In this document: piece by piece, positions 41,820-54,000 of the stretch
Position numbering within the stretch: position 1 is the first letter of the stretch
Layout of the letters: each line of letters starts with the position of its first letter
Assembly (NCBI GenBank): GCA_030144725.1
Contig: JASKMD010000021.1
Span: 1,633,768 to 1,697,767 of the forward strand
Reading direction: 5' to 3'
DNA length: 64,000 nt
Origin: Haematococcus lacustris
Taxonomy: Eukaryota; Chlorophyta; Chlorophyceae; Chlamydomonadales; Haematococcaceae
Made by a program: the position numbers and the translations under genes
Notes under the pieces: model-generated
The model's database searches: none
What the model was told of the DNA's origin: nothing
Seen by the model: the letters and a program-made list of their open reading frames with translations, nothing else

Positions 41820-44800
41820 ATGGGTAAGAAGAAGCGGAAGGGTAGCGACAAGAAACGTAAAGGTTCGTGTCCCCAGCCGTGACGTGAGCCCTAGACGTGA
41901 GTTACGCGCTGTGAGATAACTCGTCGCTCCTGTTGGTTCCATCGCAGTGTCTCGTTCCGCCCAAGGCAAGCAACGACAGGATCGTCGAGATGGCTGGACC
42001 ACCCGTCGACGTCAGGTGTGGGTCCGTCCCCGCCTTATGTGTAGCCGCACTGTTTGTGTTGACCCCGCCTTGTGTCTTGGCCTGTCAAAATGGCAACCTC
42101 GCTTGGCTGCAGGTCATCAAGGTCCCCGAGGGCGCAGTGCTGCGCGGCTGCAAGAAGACGAGGCGCAAGCTGCGGGAGCACCTCCGGCTGCGGGCTGAAA
42201 TCCACTCCCAGCTCCGCTTGATTGCGTCGCTGTTTGTATTGCGCATTTTCTTGACATGCCTGGTTGGCTACCCCTCCCCGGGATATGCCAGCGCCCCTCA
42301 GCCTCCAGCCGTGCAGCCCCCCCAACCCCCTGATGCTCCCCCCCTACCCCCACTCCCCCCACGGGCCCCTGCCCAGCCTGCCCAGCCTGCCCAGCCTGCC
42401 AGCATGGAGTGTGACACCGACTCTGACTCCGAGTCAGACTGTGGCTCAGAGCCAGAGCCACAGTCTGACTCGGAGTCAGAGTCAGAACCTGAGCCAGTCA
42501 CGAACCCCCCCCAAAGGCGCTGCAGCGCCCGCCTGGCAGCCCTTGCACCCGCAGCACCCACTGGCCCTCCCTTGCCCCTTGACTGCGAGGACCCCCTGAT
42601 GCTGAGGCAGCTCAAGGACTTCTGCAAGTTCTTCGCCAACCCAAACTTCAAGACATGCTACAACCAGCTGCAGCGGCGCCTTGTGCGCAACCGCCACCCC
42701 ATGCTCATGCCAGCCTTTGAGGACCCCAGCAACCAGGCGCTTGTGGCCAAGCTGCAGGAGCTAGGCAGCATCAAACTGACGGCTTTCCACAACACCAGCG
42801 ACGCACACTCCATGCAGCTGGCGGTGGCCATGCAGCAGCACTATGCCAACCCAGGCAAGTGATGGTGGTGACTAGACCCTAGACTTGGACCTGGACCTGA
42901 CCTGACCTGACCTTATACCTGACCTTATACCTGACCTGACCTAGACCTGACCTGACCTTATACCTGACCTGACCTGACCTGACCTGACCTGACCCTGACC
43001 CTGACCCTGACCTGACCTGACCTGACCTGACCTGACCTGACCTGACCTGACCTGACCTGACCTGACCTGACCTGACCTGACCTGACCCTGACCCTGACCC
43101 TGACCCTGACCTGACCCTGACCCTGACCCTGACCCTGACCTGCAGAGCGCATTGTCTAGCTGTACGCCAAGGCAGCCAGGGCCAAGCTAGGCTGGAGCGG
43201 GGAGGAGGCGCAGCTGTTCATCAGGATGGCGTGTGGGTATGGCATCAACGCCCACAGCTCGGAGCTGAAGGCCGCCACCCTGGACAAGGGCCATGTGGCG
43301 GACCTGATAGAGGAGGCCAACACGCACCGCCGCCTACTGGGCATGAAGAAGGAAGGCTCCCTGCAGGACACCCTGCCCCTGCCCTGCCGCATGCGCCATG
43401 CAGTGCATGTGTGCCGGTGGCTAGAGCGGTGGCAGCAGCCTCTCACACCCCCTGTGCCAGGGCAGCCAAAGCGCGGCAAGAGGCGTGGGGTTGGTCCCCG
43501 GACCCTGACCTGCCCACCCCCCTTCACCCTGACCCCCATGGCCAGGGTGGGGGTGCACTTCATCAAGGTGGACAGCAGGGTGCTGCATGGGGTGTGCAGG
43601 CAGCTGGGCCTGACCAAGGAAACCCGGGAAGCTTTCACCTCCCAGCCGGCACTGAGCCAGCACTGGGCCAGGTGGTTAAACACAAACAAGCTTCGCAACA
43701 AGGAGTTTCATTTCGAGAGGTTGGTGGACACAGATGGTGTCAGCGTGTGCGTGCACTTCACGCGCCCCCTTCCCCCTCCTCCAGCCCCGCCTCCAGCTGC
43801 CAGCAGCAGCAGCAGCAGCAGCCGCCCAAGTGCAGCAGCAGCAGCGGCTCATGCGGTGGGGCTCCCCCACATAGGCAGGGGCATAGCTGAGATGCGTGAG
43901 TTTGTGTTTGACCCAGACACACAGATTGGGGTGGGCATCGACCCTGGCGTCACCCAGGCAGTCAGCGCAGCCTCTGGGGTGTGGGATCCAGCAACAGGCC
44001 AGCTCATGGCAGACCAGCTGCGCCGGTGGAAGCTGACCAAGGGCGAGGTGAAGCATGCCAGCGGCCTGAACAATGCCCGCCGTGACACAGAGCGGTGGCT
44101 AGCACCGATCAAGCCCCACCTCCAGCACCTGGCAGCAGCCAGCTCAGCCGGCACCTCCCTGGAGGCCAACCTGAAGCACATCACCGTCACCCTGGCCACC
44201 TGGGATGCGGTGTGGGAGGTGTACCTGGACCCCAAGTGGGCACGGCAGCGGCTGAGGCTGTACGGAGCCCAGGACCGGGCGCTGGAGCAGTTCTTCAACA
44301 AGGTGAGGTTGGGTGGGTGGGTAGGTGGGAGGGAGGGAGGGTAAGGGACTGAGAGGTGGTGGGTTGGGCATGAAGTGAGAGAGTACTTGACTGTGCCATG
44401 CCTACCCGTGTGCCACCATGTCAGCCACCATGTGTGTGCCTTGTGTGCATGGCTGCAGTTGGAGGAGCAGATGGCGGAGCTGTCCATGAAGCGGCATGGG
44501 TGTGCCAAGCAGCTGGTGGTGTTCTTTGGCGCTGCTACTATTGGCACTGGGGGTGGGTGGGGTGCTGACGCGGTGCTGCGTGCCTGCCGCACGGTGGTGT
44601 GTAGGCCCAGGGGCAAAGACCAGGATGGGGGCAGGGTGGTGCTTGTGGATGAGCACCGCACCAGCCGGGTCAGCTCAGCAGTGAATGGCAAGCAGCCCTG
44701 TGAGGTGGAGCTGAACACACTCAGTGCCACAAGACCCGCAGGCTGGAAGCCACCAGCAGGGCAGGTGGAAGAGCGCCTGGTGCGGCCAGCCTGGAGCCAG

Positions 44801-45241
44801 GAGCGTGGCCAGCCAGTGCGGGGCCTGGTGTGGTGCCCGGTAGTGGCCCCCCGCAGGCCCCCACAGGCCCCACGCAGCGGCCAGGCAGCCACACAGCCAG
44901 CAGCCTCAGAGCCAGGGCCCAGCACACCCCAGCCAGCCAAGCGCAGCAAGCGCACCAAGGCTGAGCCAGGGGCAGCTGAGCCCACCAAGGGCAAGGGCAA
45001 GGGCAAGGCTGCCAAGGCAAAGCCAGCACCACAGCCAGGCAGGTGGCTGGACAGGGACTGCAATACAGCATTGAACATGCAGCGGATTGGGGAGAGCAGG
45101 TGGCGGCCGCTGGAGCTGTGCTACTGGCCAGACCAGGGAGCTCTGCCAGCCAAGGGCAAGGAGTACCCTGGCCTGGGCTACAAGCGGCTGCGAGACAAGC
45201 CACCCCAGGCCCAGCAGCAGCAGCCTGCTGTGGCACAGTAG
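41820..45241 (+). pseudogene. Fanzor (eukaryotic TnpB-like RNA-guided nuclease), one in-frame stop
   Basis: Five exons with matching phases: 41820-41862, 41948-42015, 42113-42854, 43146-44302 and 44459-45241 (TAG), 930 codons. Exon 1 encodes a nuclear localisation signal (MGKKKRKGSDKKRK). Exon 3 has Pro-rich and Ser/Asp/Glu-rich linkers, then a helical segment. RuvC-I is VGIDPGVTQ (Asp ~550); VDEHRTSR (Glu ~735) fits the displaced acidic residue typical of Fanzors; RuvC-III is DRDCNAALNM (Asp ~870). The intron after 42854 is GC-AG (AG/GCAAGT) and full of CCTGA repeats. A single TAG at 43157-43159 (codon ~289) interrupts an otherwise open frame. Zinc-ribbon cysteines after TSR are largely missing. 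Fanzors cut DNA guided by an RNA made from the element's 3' end. Family call firm; activity doubtful. Confidence 0.85.
42876..43143. repeat. CCTGA/CCCTGA minisatellite in Fanzor intron
   Basis: Tandem ACCTG and ACCCTG units filling the GC-AG intron of F4 right up to its acceptor. Confidence 0.95.
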
Positions 45242-45505
45242 TGTGTGCCCCCCCCCCACTTGAAGCTGTCATCAGCTTACAATTAGTGCATGTTTTGTCA
45301 TGCCAACTCTACATCATAGCCCTCGGGTCAGGCAATAGTGTAGGTGGTAGGCGGGCTCATGTGCCATGTGCACTGGGTTTACTCCACATAGCCCAATAAC
45401 ACTGTTTGAGCCGGATCTAGTTAGTGGCTGCTAGTGGCTGGTAGTGGCTGCTAGTAGGTACTTCTGATCCGGCTCAAATGGAGGCCCTAGTGAGGGACAA
45501 GGGGG
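45242..45505 (+). ncRNA. candidate Fanzor guide (omega-like) RNA region with terminal hairpin
   Basis: About 260 bp after the stop, nearly identical in F1, F3 and F5. It ends in an inverted repeat, TTTGAGCCGGATC (45405-45417) with GATCCGGCTCAAA (45466-45478), enclosing AGTGGCTGCT-type repeats, then GAGGGACAAGGGGG. In TnpB and Fanzor systems the guide RNA scaffold comes from this end, and the bases just beyond it act as guide. No transcript evidence. Confidence 0.5.
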
Positions 45506-48022
45506 CTGTGTCTGAACTGCACCATCATGAGTAGCTCAGCATGCTGACATCATGCAGTGGCTGGGAGTGTGTAATGTGGTTCGTAAAGTTAGTAATTATG
45601 TGACGCTCTCCTCAAGCACCCTCCTCCTCCTCCTCCTCCTCCACCTCCTCTGACTGCCCTGTCTTGTTTGGCTATTACACAGCATGGTGGTTTTGGGTCT
45701 GCTGGCAGCAGCCATGGCAGCTGAGACCTTGCTGCCAGTGGTCAGTCACAGGTCTGGTGGTCCCTGGCGGGGTCGGCAGACTCTCACACAGGCATTGTCA
45801 ACCTTGGACACTACGCTGGACAGCAATGCACAGCAAGCATGAAGCTTCACAGCAGCCAGTCACAGGTTCTCTGTGGCCATGTGCACAATGGATGGGGACA
45901 TGCACACTCTTGTAGGGTGTTGAATGTGTGACATTGCATTTGAGTTGTTTTGTTTCTATTTTTTAGTGTGTGAAACGTCACCCTATAGGATGATGATGGC
46001 TTGCACCGCTGGGACCGCCAGACAACAGGCTGCTCGGCCGCCCTCCCTCTCTAGGGTCCGGGTCTTTCTGTCACGCACTTGGCTAGGGGCTAGGGAGCAT
46101 CTGATGTACGTTCATGTGCTTGTTACAGACGCGGGTTGTAACATGTTGGCGAGACCCCGGGTTCCAATCCTGACTCCATAACACAACGATGTAAAATGTG
46201 ACATTACACGGATTCGTACGCTACCTACTAGGTGCACAAATAAAGGTACAGATGGACTCTTTACGAAGGTATGTAAGTTATGTGGTTTTGGACAGTCCTC
46301 GCAAGCTCCGGCTATTCCCTGAACGAACCATGCAAAAATACAGCTGAAATTCAGCATGTCTTTAAGATATGACCCCATCAAGCATGATGGAATATGATGA
46401 AATATAATTAAGCCAAAACTCGCAAAACCCCGTAACCTCATTGCCGTGGTCTCAACTTAGTTTCAACCATGGTCTCAATCGTGCTTTAATTTGTAGGAGA
46501 GGAGAGGAACGTTGCTAACTGCCACCGAGAGTGATACTGGTATCGAGGACGTCAAACCCTCTGTGCACTCGGGGTTCCCAGGTGGGTGAGTGTGGCGATC
46601 TGCCACATTATCCTCTTGACTACAGACCCGGTCATATCACATCTTAAGGCCATCATATTTAGTCATATGACCAATTCCTCAGCAAGTCATATGATCGGTC
46701 GCGCCCTATGTCCTTCACTAAGGTAAATCCTCACTTAGGTTTCCTCGATGTCCGCGGGGCACACAGCGTGGATATGCAAATGAGGCTTTTGAGTAGAGAA
46801 ATTACATGCAACACACGGGTGCTGTGGTCAGCGAACAGCTATCGCTCTGCTCTGCTCCCTTTTTGTGACCCCATGTAAGTTACCACTATGGTTTTGGACA
46901 GTCCTCGCAAGCTCCGGCTGTTCCCTGAACGAACAATGAAAAAAATTCAGTGGAAACGATACACCGAGTGACCTGTGCGAAGTGTAAGGCGTCAGAGTTT
47001 ACAGCTGTCATTACACTCTTTAAGCGAGGTTTAACTTGCATGCACAATCTGTGCGATGTGTAGGGCGCCACAGACTATAACGGTGTTTACAACTCTAAAA
47101 CTTCTCTGTTTACTTGCTTGCATGCACAGGACCACTCTGGAAAAACTGTCCCTCCATCGCCAAGACAAAAGCGTAACCCAGAACACACTCTCTGCAAAAA
47201 ACGCATCCTTCACCGCAAGTGCCCAACACGAACCTCTCAACACCACCTGAGAGCAGTCACCTGCTGCCGTGTTGCCATGAATGATATAATTCACACGGCT
47301 CAGCCGGCTGTTCACCTCAGCAGACACCCATCACGCGACTCTGAATAACCTCAAACACACGGGCCCATGACCAAGGCACCTCCACAAATGTGCATCGCAT
47401 AGAGAAGCAAGCGATGTGCAGCAACATGCCAAGCAGTTTGCCGATTTCCGTCCTCGTCAACCTGTATGCAATATAAAGTACAAACTACAATCCAGACAGT
47501 GAGCAAAGCCCGGGCCACGCCCTTTCACCACTACTACAGCTCTGCACACCACTGACCCTCAGGCCCCAGCCTCCTTGGCAGTCTTTACCCCTTGCCACCC
47601 ACAGCTGCCCCTCAAGCTGGACCCCCTCAGAGGCCCGTGAGCACACCATGCCAGTCCCCGCCAAGAAGCCTGCTCGGGGCAGCTGGCAAGCACGCTGTCA
47701 TCACCATCATCCTGGCCTGCCTACTGGGCGCTGGGCGGCTGCCACTGTGCACATGATGCCCGCAATGCCACGACTGGCCCTGTCAGTCCCTTGACTCACC
47801 CGCCTCAGCTCCCTCTGGCACCACCAACCCACCAAGGCAGCCAGCCACCAACCCACCAAGCCAGCCAGCCAGCCAGCCACCAACCCACCAAGCCAGCCAC
47901 CGAGCCAGCCAACCAGCCAGCCAGCCAGGCTTCTGCTCTCACACCACAGGCTCACCCACCCTCTCCACCCTCCAGCTCTGCCTCATACAACTCCACTGCA
48001 TGCCCTTCATGCTGCCCTCTCC
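45506..48022. other. intergenic region between F4 and CruP
   Basis: No convincing gene. Contents: a CTC microsatellite near 45620; a ~50-bp direct repeat (GGTTTTGGACAGTCCTCGCA...) at about 46281 and 46891; an AT-richer part 46180-47470; and CCAGC/CAACCAGC repeats at 47815-47935 that probably lie in or near the CruP 3' UTR. Confidence 0.5.
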
Positions 48023-51000
48023 CTACTGGCGGTTGGGGTGTGCAGCCGCCCCCATCATGCTGGATGTTGAGGCAGCAGCCGTCACCATGGGCCCGGCCAC
48101 CTGCTGCTGACCGCCAGGGTTGCTGTTGGCTGGCCAGCCTGCTGGAGCGGACCCTCCCCTGGACCCATTGCTGCTGCTGCCGCTGCCACTGCTGCTGCTA
48201 CCACCTCCTGCAGACCTTGACTTGGCATACCCAGGGGCGGTGGGCGGTGCTGCCATGGCGTCCGAGGCCCCAGCCTCCGCCAGCTTCCCCCCAACTGCAG
48301 CCAGCGCTGGCTGTGGTGCCCCTGCCGCACTGACAGCTTGGCGTGCCTGGTCGAAGCTGGTGACTGGGGGCGGTTGGGGTGGTTGCTCGCTGGGGTGGTA
48401 CTCATGGTCCAGCCCACTGCCGTACTCCCAGGTGTCGAACAGGCGCCGCAGCCAGAAGCTGGAGCGGCTGCGGCCCTTGCTGCTGGTCAGGGGCACACCA
48501 GACAGGGGCGGGCGGGTGCCGGCTGGCAGCACGTTGCGCTCCACACCGGCAGCCTCCCGCACTGCCTTGCGCAAGGGGGTCAGCAGCCAGTGCATGGCGG
48601 TGTAGGTGAACAGGGCGAGGTAGTGCACAAACCAGCCGCCCAGCGTGTTGGGGCCGACCTGGGTGGGGCAGGCGCAGGGCGGGGTTGGATGGGGACAGGG
48701 GCTGGGCAGCAGGGGTGATGGGGCAGGACAAGGGTGTGGGGAGTGAGGCAGGGTGGGTGCACAGCAGCAAGGATATGGAAGCAGGGTGTGGGGCTATGAG
48801 GGCAACCTGAGCAGGAAACAAGGTGAGGGTTATGTGCCTTGCACAGAGGCATTTAATGCACACTTGCTGCCGCTCCCTTATGCTGCCCCTTCCTGCTGGT
48901 GACCATTTAGTCCCAAGAGCTGGCCGTACAGTGCCCAGCTCCTGCTGCTGCTGCCTGGCTGCTTGTCATGTAGCCTGCTGCTGCTGCGAGGGTGGCCCTC
49001 ACCTGGAGGAGCACTCTGGAGATGGCCAGGGGGTTGGCGAACATCATGCCCGTCATGCTCAGGGTCAAAGGCAGGAACTGTAAGGCAGGGTGGCAGCAGC
49101 AGCAGAAGCAGCAGAGCAGCAGCGCTACATGCTGTGGCACTGGCTGGAGGCTCAGATCTAATAGCCATTGAAACCGCTTTACCCTTGAACAGCTTCTGGC
49201 AGCATCTGGCCTGTCAGCCAACACGAATCATTGCTTGCTGCGCATGGCATGCCAGCCCAGTTGTTGTGGCCTGGCCCATCCTGCTCAGCTTGTCTAGCCA
49301 AAATAAGTGCTTGCTTGTTTGCATGTTGCTTGAGGCCAGTCACAACTCCTTCAGCTCCTTCTTTGTTTCTTGATTTGCATGGCAACACATTTCCATGCAT
49401 CTGGCCTGTCAGCCAACACAAATTCCATTGTTTTCTCTTAGTTCGCATGGCATGCGAGGCTAGTCGTTGTGGCCTGAACCACTCAGCTCCCCTAGGCAGC
49501 TGCTGCCACTCCTGCTGTTCCTGGCCTGGCCCACCCTGACCTGACCAGATGCCTCAGGCAGCTGCCACAGCCCCCCTGACCTGGATGGTGTCCTGCAGGA
49601 AGGGGCGCAGCACTTTGTCCCCCAGCACCTTCATCACACCAAAGTTGCACGCCAGCACCTGAAGCAGCGCACACAGGCGCATGTCAGGCACATGTCGCAT
49701 GTCAGCAGGCAGGCAGGCAAGGCTGGGGGGCAGGTGGTTAACCGAGCGGGCAGGCAGGCAGGCGGGCGGGCAGCCGGTTTTTCTGATAAGCTATCTGTCG
49801 CGTCAAGGGATGCCAGCACCAGACACTCTTCTCCGCCACTGACTCAGTCACACAGCACAGAGCACAAAGCATGAAGCACCAGGCACAAAGCAGCAGCCAG
49901 CTTCAGCTGCCACGCAAGGCTCCCAGCCTTGTGAAACGTGGCCGACATGAGCAGTCCCAATGAGCATGCATACCAGCCATGAGGCGCAGGCAAGCCATGC
50001 CCACCTGGTTCACATGGTCGCTAGGAAACTGGAACCAGGGCTGAGGAGGGGCAGGCGCACGGTTTTCTGTGCGGCTCAGCCGGGCGGGCTGGGCTCCTGC
50101 TGCCCCTGCCACCGCCACCCCTGCACCGCTGCTGCTGCTGCCGTTGGAGCTGGAGGGGGGTGCTGGCTGTTGCATTGCTGGGTTGCTGGACTGAGCAGTG
50201 GCGGTGCTGGAGGAGTGGGCTGGCAGGGCAGGGGCAGCGCCTGGAGCAAGGGAATTGGGCAGGGAGCTGGGTCTGGGCAGGGCCAGCTGGCCCACCCCCA
50301 CGGACATGGAGCGCTGGAACAACCACGACGCTGCCAGGGAGGGCTGATATGGGTGGAGGCAGGCAAGCTCTGACCTGAAGGCCAAGGGGAGGAGAGGGGA
50401 AGCAGAGAGGGGTGGAAGGAAAGGGATTGGGAGGGGGAGGGGGGGGCAAGGCTGGGAGGGCAAAGAGGACAAGATGGCTGTTTAGGGTAAGGGGCTGGGG
50501 CTCACAGGGCGGGTAGGGGAGAGCAATGCAGCAGCAGGAGGGGTTGAGGCAGGTTGGGGCAAGGGTATGCACGGGAGGGGGGAAGGACGCAGAGCCTCCA
50601 CCACTGTTCCCCACTGTCAGCTGCCCTGTCCCTACAGCTGTGCGCTGTCTAATCAGTTCACTCTGGCACCTAGAGCTGCTCCACCTTTGGATCCCCTAAC
50701 CCTTGCCCTGTCCTGCAACTACATGATAGTTCACTGCATGCCGCATGCAGCGCGTCCATCACTGGCACGTTCAGCTGCCCTGTCCCTTGAGCTCCACAGC
50801 ATATCATCAGCTCACTCTGGCACCCTCCTGGCACCATCGCACTGCCGTCGTCTGCCCCAGCCTGTCACGCCTGCCAAGCATACATCCCTGCTCCTGATGC
50901 CCATCATCGTGTCCCAGCCACCCTATGGCTCTCGTCCTGTTCCATCAAGGCATGCTGTACCTGCTGCCCTGGCCCCAGCTTGCCCCACCTTGACAGGGCC

Positions 51001-54000
51001 CCGCAGCGCAAGGCGTCATCCAGCCCCTCAGTGAGGCGGGTGAGGTGACGCAGCATGGCGCCAAAGCCGCCAAACGACAGGGGACTCTGGGTGGCACTGG
51101 CGTCCCCCACCTGCACACCCACAACTATGATGGTGACAGGCAGCGGGGCAGGGCAGGGCAGGGCAGGGCAGGGCAGGGCAGGGCAGGGCAGGGCAGGGCA
51201 GGGCAGGGCAGGGCAGGGCAGGGCAGGGCAGGGCAGGGCAGGGCAGGGCAGGGCAGGGCAGGGCAGGGCAGGGCAGGGCAGGGCAGGGGGGGGAAACAAC
51301 TTGTGGTTGCACCACTCTTAAGCAACGGTTGCAGGCAGCCAACAGCAACCAACTGCACGGCCCAGCCAAGACATGGGCAGGTCACACAGACTATCAATGT
51401 GAGATCAGGGTTATGTACACTTTGCTGGGAGTATGACCGTGCTGACAGTCACACCTGAATGATGTGATCCCACTGGGGCTGCAGCGGGCCGTTGTTCCAG
51501 CAAGGGAAGCCACCAAACAGGACACGCTTGAAGCGCAGGTCATGAGCAGAGATGCCCTGGTAGGCATGGAGACCCTCAAAGTACCTGGAGCCAAGGCAGG
51601 CAACACGGCTGAAGCTGGCAACACAAGCTGAGCGGGTGTGGCTCATTGGTGCAGAACCAGTGCACCCCTCACAAGCTGGAAAGTAAGGGCTAGGGCACAG
51701 CTGGTGCCCCTCACACTCGCTGCCCCTCACACTCGCTGCCCCCCTGCCTACCCCTCTGCCTGCACCCCTGCCTGGGGCCCTGCCTGCCCTGGGTTTGAGG
51801 TGATTGTGGTGGAGTGCTAGGCAGCAGCTAGCATGAGGAGGAGGTTCCCATGCTAAGCCTTGCCACTGCATCTTCGGCACATGCGAAGGTCATGGGTTTG
51901 AATCTAGCCAGACGCATAACTGTGCTCCGTAGTGGAGGAGCAAACTCGTGGGGGCAATATAAGCCCTGTCATGCAGGCGGGTGCTTTGTGTGCATTTCAT
52001 TTCTTTATTTCATTATACTGGCCTCGGCACTAATTGCCCTGCGGTGAGGCCCACCCCCTGCTGCTCCCTGCTAACCAGTGCCCCCTGCCCACCTGTCCAG
52101 CAGGGCTTCAAAGGAAGGGCGCTGCGGCTCAGCGTCAGAGTAGGCAAACATGTAGGTGGTGCGGGCCGCCCCACCCTCAGCAGGGAAAGCCTCCCAGAAC
52201 ATCTGAAGCCAGAAGGCAAGGCAATAAGCAAGCATGGCAGTAAGCAGGCATGGCAGTAAGCAAGCATGGCAGTAAGCAGGCATGGCAGTAAGCAAGCATG
52301 GCAGTAAGCAGGCATGGCAGTAAGCACGCATGGCAGTAAGCAAGCATGGCAAGATGAGAGGCAGGCAGGATGAGAGGCACGGCAGGCATGATAGGCAAGC
52401 TGAGGGGCAGGCTTTGCGGCAAGTGACGGCAGGGCGCATGTGGATGAGTAGTTTAAGGACTAGAGAGCAACAAGTTGAACACCTGTCCTTGAAACCCTGT
52501 CCTTGAACATTCCCTGGCTCAGTCCTGAGCTCAATCACGCTCAATGGGTTAAGGAACCTTGTCCCGCCCCTGGCTGCTGCCCAGCCACCCCTACCTGGAT
52601 GTCATCGCGTGCGTTGTCAATCGTGTACAGCAGGTCGCCAAAGCTGTTGTTCTGTGTGGGGAAGCCTGCGCAGGCAAGCAACGGGGCACATCACCTCCTC
52701 ATCACACCTGCGCGCTGCACGGGCCTGGTGTGGGCTAGGGGAGAGCTGGCGGCAGCCTGTTCAAGTTGCCATACCCTGACCATGCCCTGCTCATCACATG
52801 TGTGGCATGTGTGTCAGTCATGCTTTCATCCACCCCTGCTTTCATCACTGCTCATCCACCCTCCCTCTCGCTGAATCTGCCTGGGTCAAGACTTCACAGG
52901 AGGGCACAGCATGTGGCTGTAGCAGCACACAAGCCCAGCCTGGCCCCCTAGCCAACACATCACACATCACACATCACACCCACGCTGCCTCCCCCGGCGC
53001 ACACCCATCTGCTACAGCTGTCTCCTTTTCATGGTACTCATGGAGTCTGTTAGCCAGCCCCACAGCATAGCACAGGGCAGGTCAGGATCAGAGATGGCTG
53101 GCACAGGGCCTCCTCTACCCTACCCTACCCCACCCTACCTCACCCCACCCTCACCAACCCTTGCTGCCCAGGGCGCCCCAACCAGAGCCCCTTGCTCCAC
53201 CTTTCCCCGCACCTTCGGCGCAAGACCCCACCACCAGACACATGCCGTCTGGCTTTGAGCGACCTCGCATCTGCGCAAGTTCAAACGTATCACAGCATGT
53301 CAGAGCAGGCGGGAGTGTGAGAGACCCAACAGCTGCACCAGCATGGTGTCCATGTCCACTTCATGCCTCAGCCTCACCTTTGCAGGACTCAGTGCAATGC
53401 CAGCTGCTGTTGTGTCTGGTAAGACTGATTCTGTGCCAGCTTACTAAGAACCATCCCGGCCCACAACTTGCAAAGGCACCATTTAGATACACAACTAGAC
53501 CAGGCACCTTGCCCAAACTCTATTCAAGAATACTGACCATATTAGTTTGAGCTATGTATTGTGCATCTGGGCAAACACAAAGATAACAATTGCCAGGCAC
53601 CTTGCCCCACCGGGTGGACAGGAGGTCAGCTGCTTATGAGCCCCTGGCCTGCTCTTCACCTCCATGCACAGTCATGGGCTGCGCTGGGTAAGTCTCACCC
53701 TGAGCCCCCACCTGCCCTGCACCCAGCCCTACTCCCACCTGCTTAACGATGTCACTGTAATGCCCCATGCAGTCCATCAGCAGCCGACAGCGCAGCAGCT
53801 TCCTGCCTGGTCGCAGCCCCAACCCCTCCAGGGTCTCGTACTCCCCCCCATCCATGCTGCTCATGCTGGCGGTGGCTGAGTAAACCTTGCCGTTGCTCAC
53901 ATCCCCCCCAGCCGCTGCACTGCCGTTGCCATTGCCATTGCTGCTGCTGGCGGGAGAAATGTCAAGGGAGGAGGTGGAGGCTGAGCTGAGGCTGTCTGGT

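Larger units (their letters stand above)
41735..45505 (+). mobile_element. Fanzor element F4, nearly full length
   Basis: Left end GTGTATTTTCACACAA and right end GAGGGACAAGGGGG are defined by alignment with F3; the right end also with F1 and F5. The two ends are not inverted repeats of each other and no target duplication is seen. The only gene is the Fanzor nuclease; no separate transposase is present. It begins about 55 bp downstream of the gene B stop. Confidence 0.85.

Noticed and set aside
42957..43152. Arg/Val/Ser/Gly repeat protein (minus strand)
   Set aside because: Product of the CCTGA repeat in the Fanzor intron.
46125..46190. tRNA-like sequence with GGGTTCCAATCC
   Set aside because: Only a B-box-like motif; no cloverleaf by eye.
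50904..51397. Pro/Ala/Leu/Cys or Gly/Arg/Ala repeat proteins
   Set aside because: Frames through the GGGCA pentanucleotide array in a CruP intron.
51865..51935. tRNA or tRNA-derived SINE in a CruP intron
   Set aside because: GGGTTTGAATCT resembles a T-arm and CTTCG/CGAAG could pair, but other arms fail and no second copy is seen in the window.
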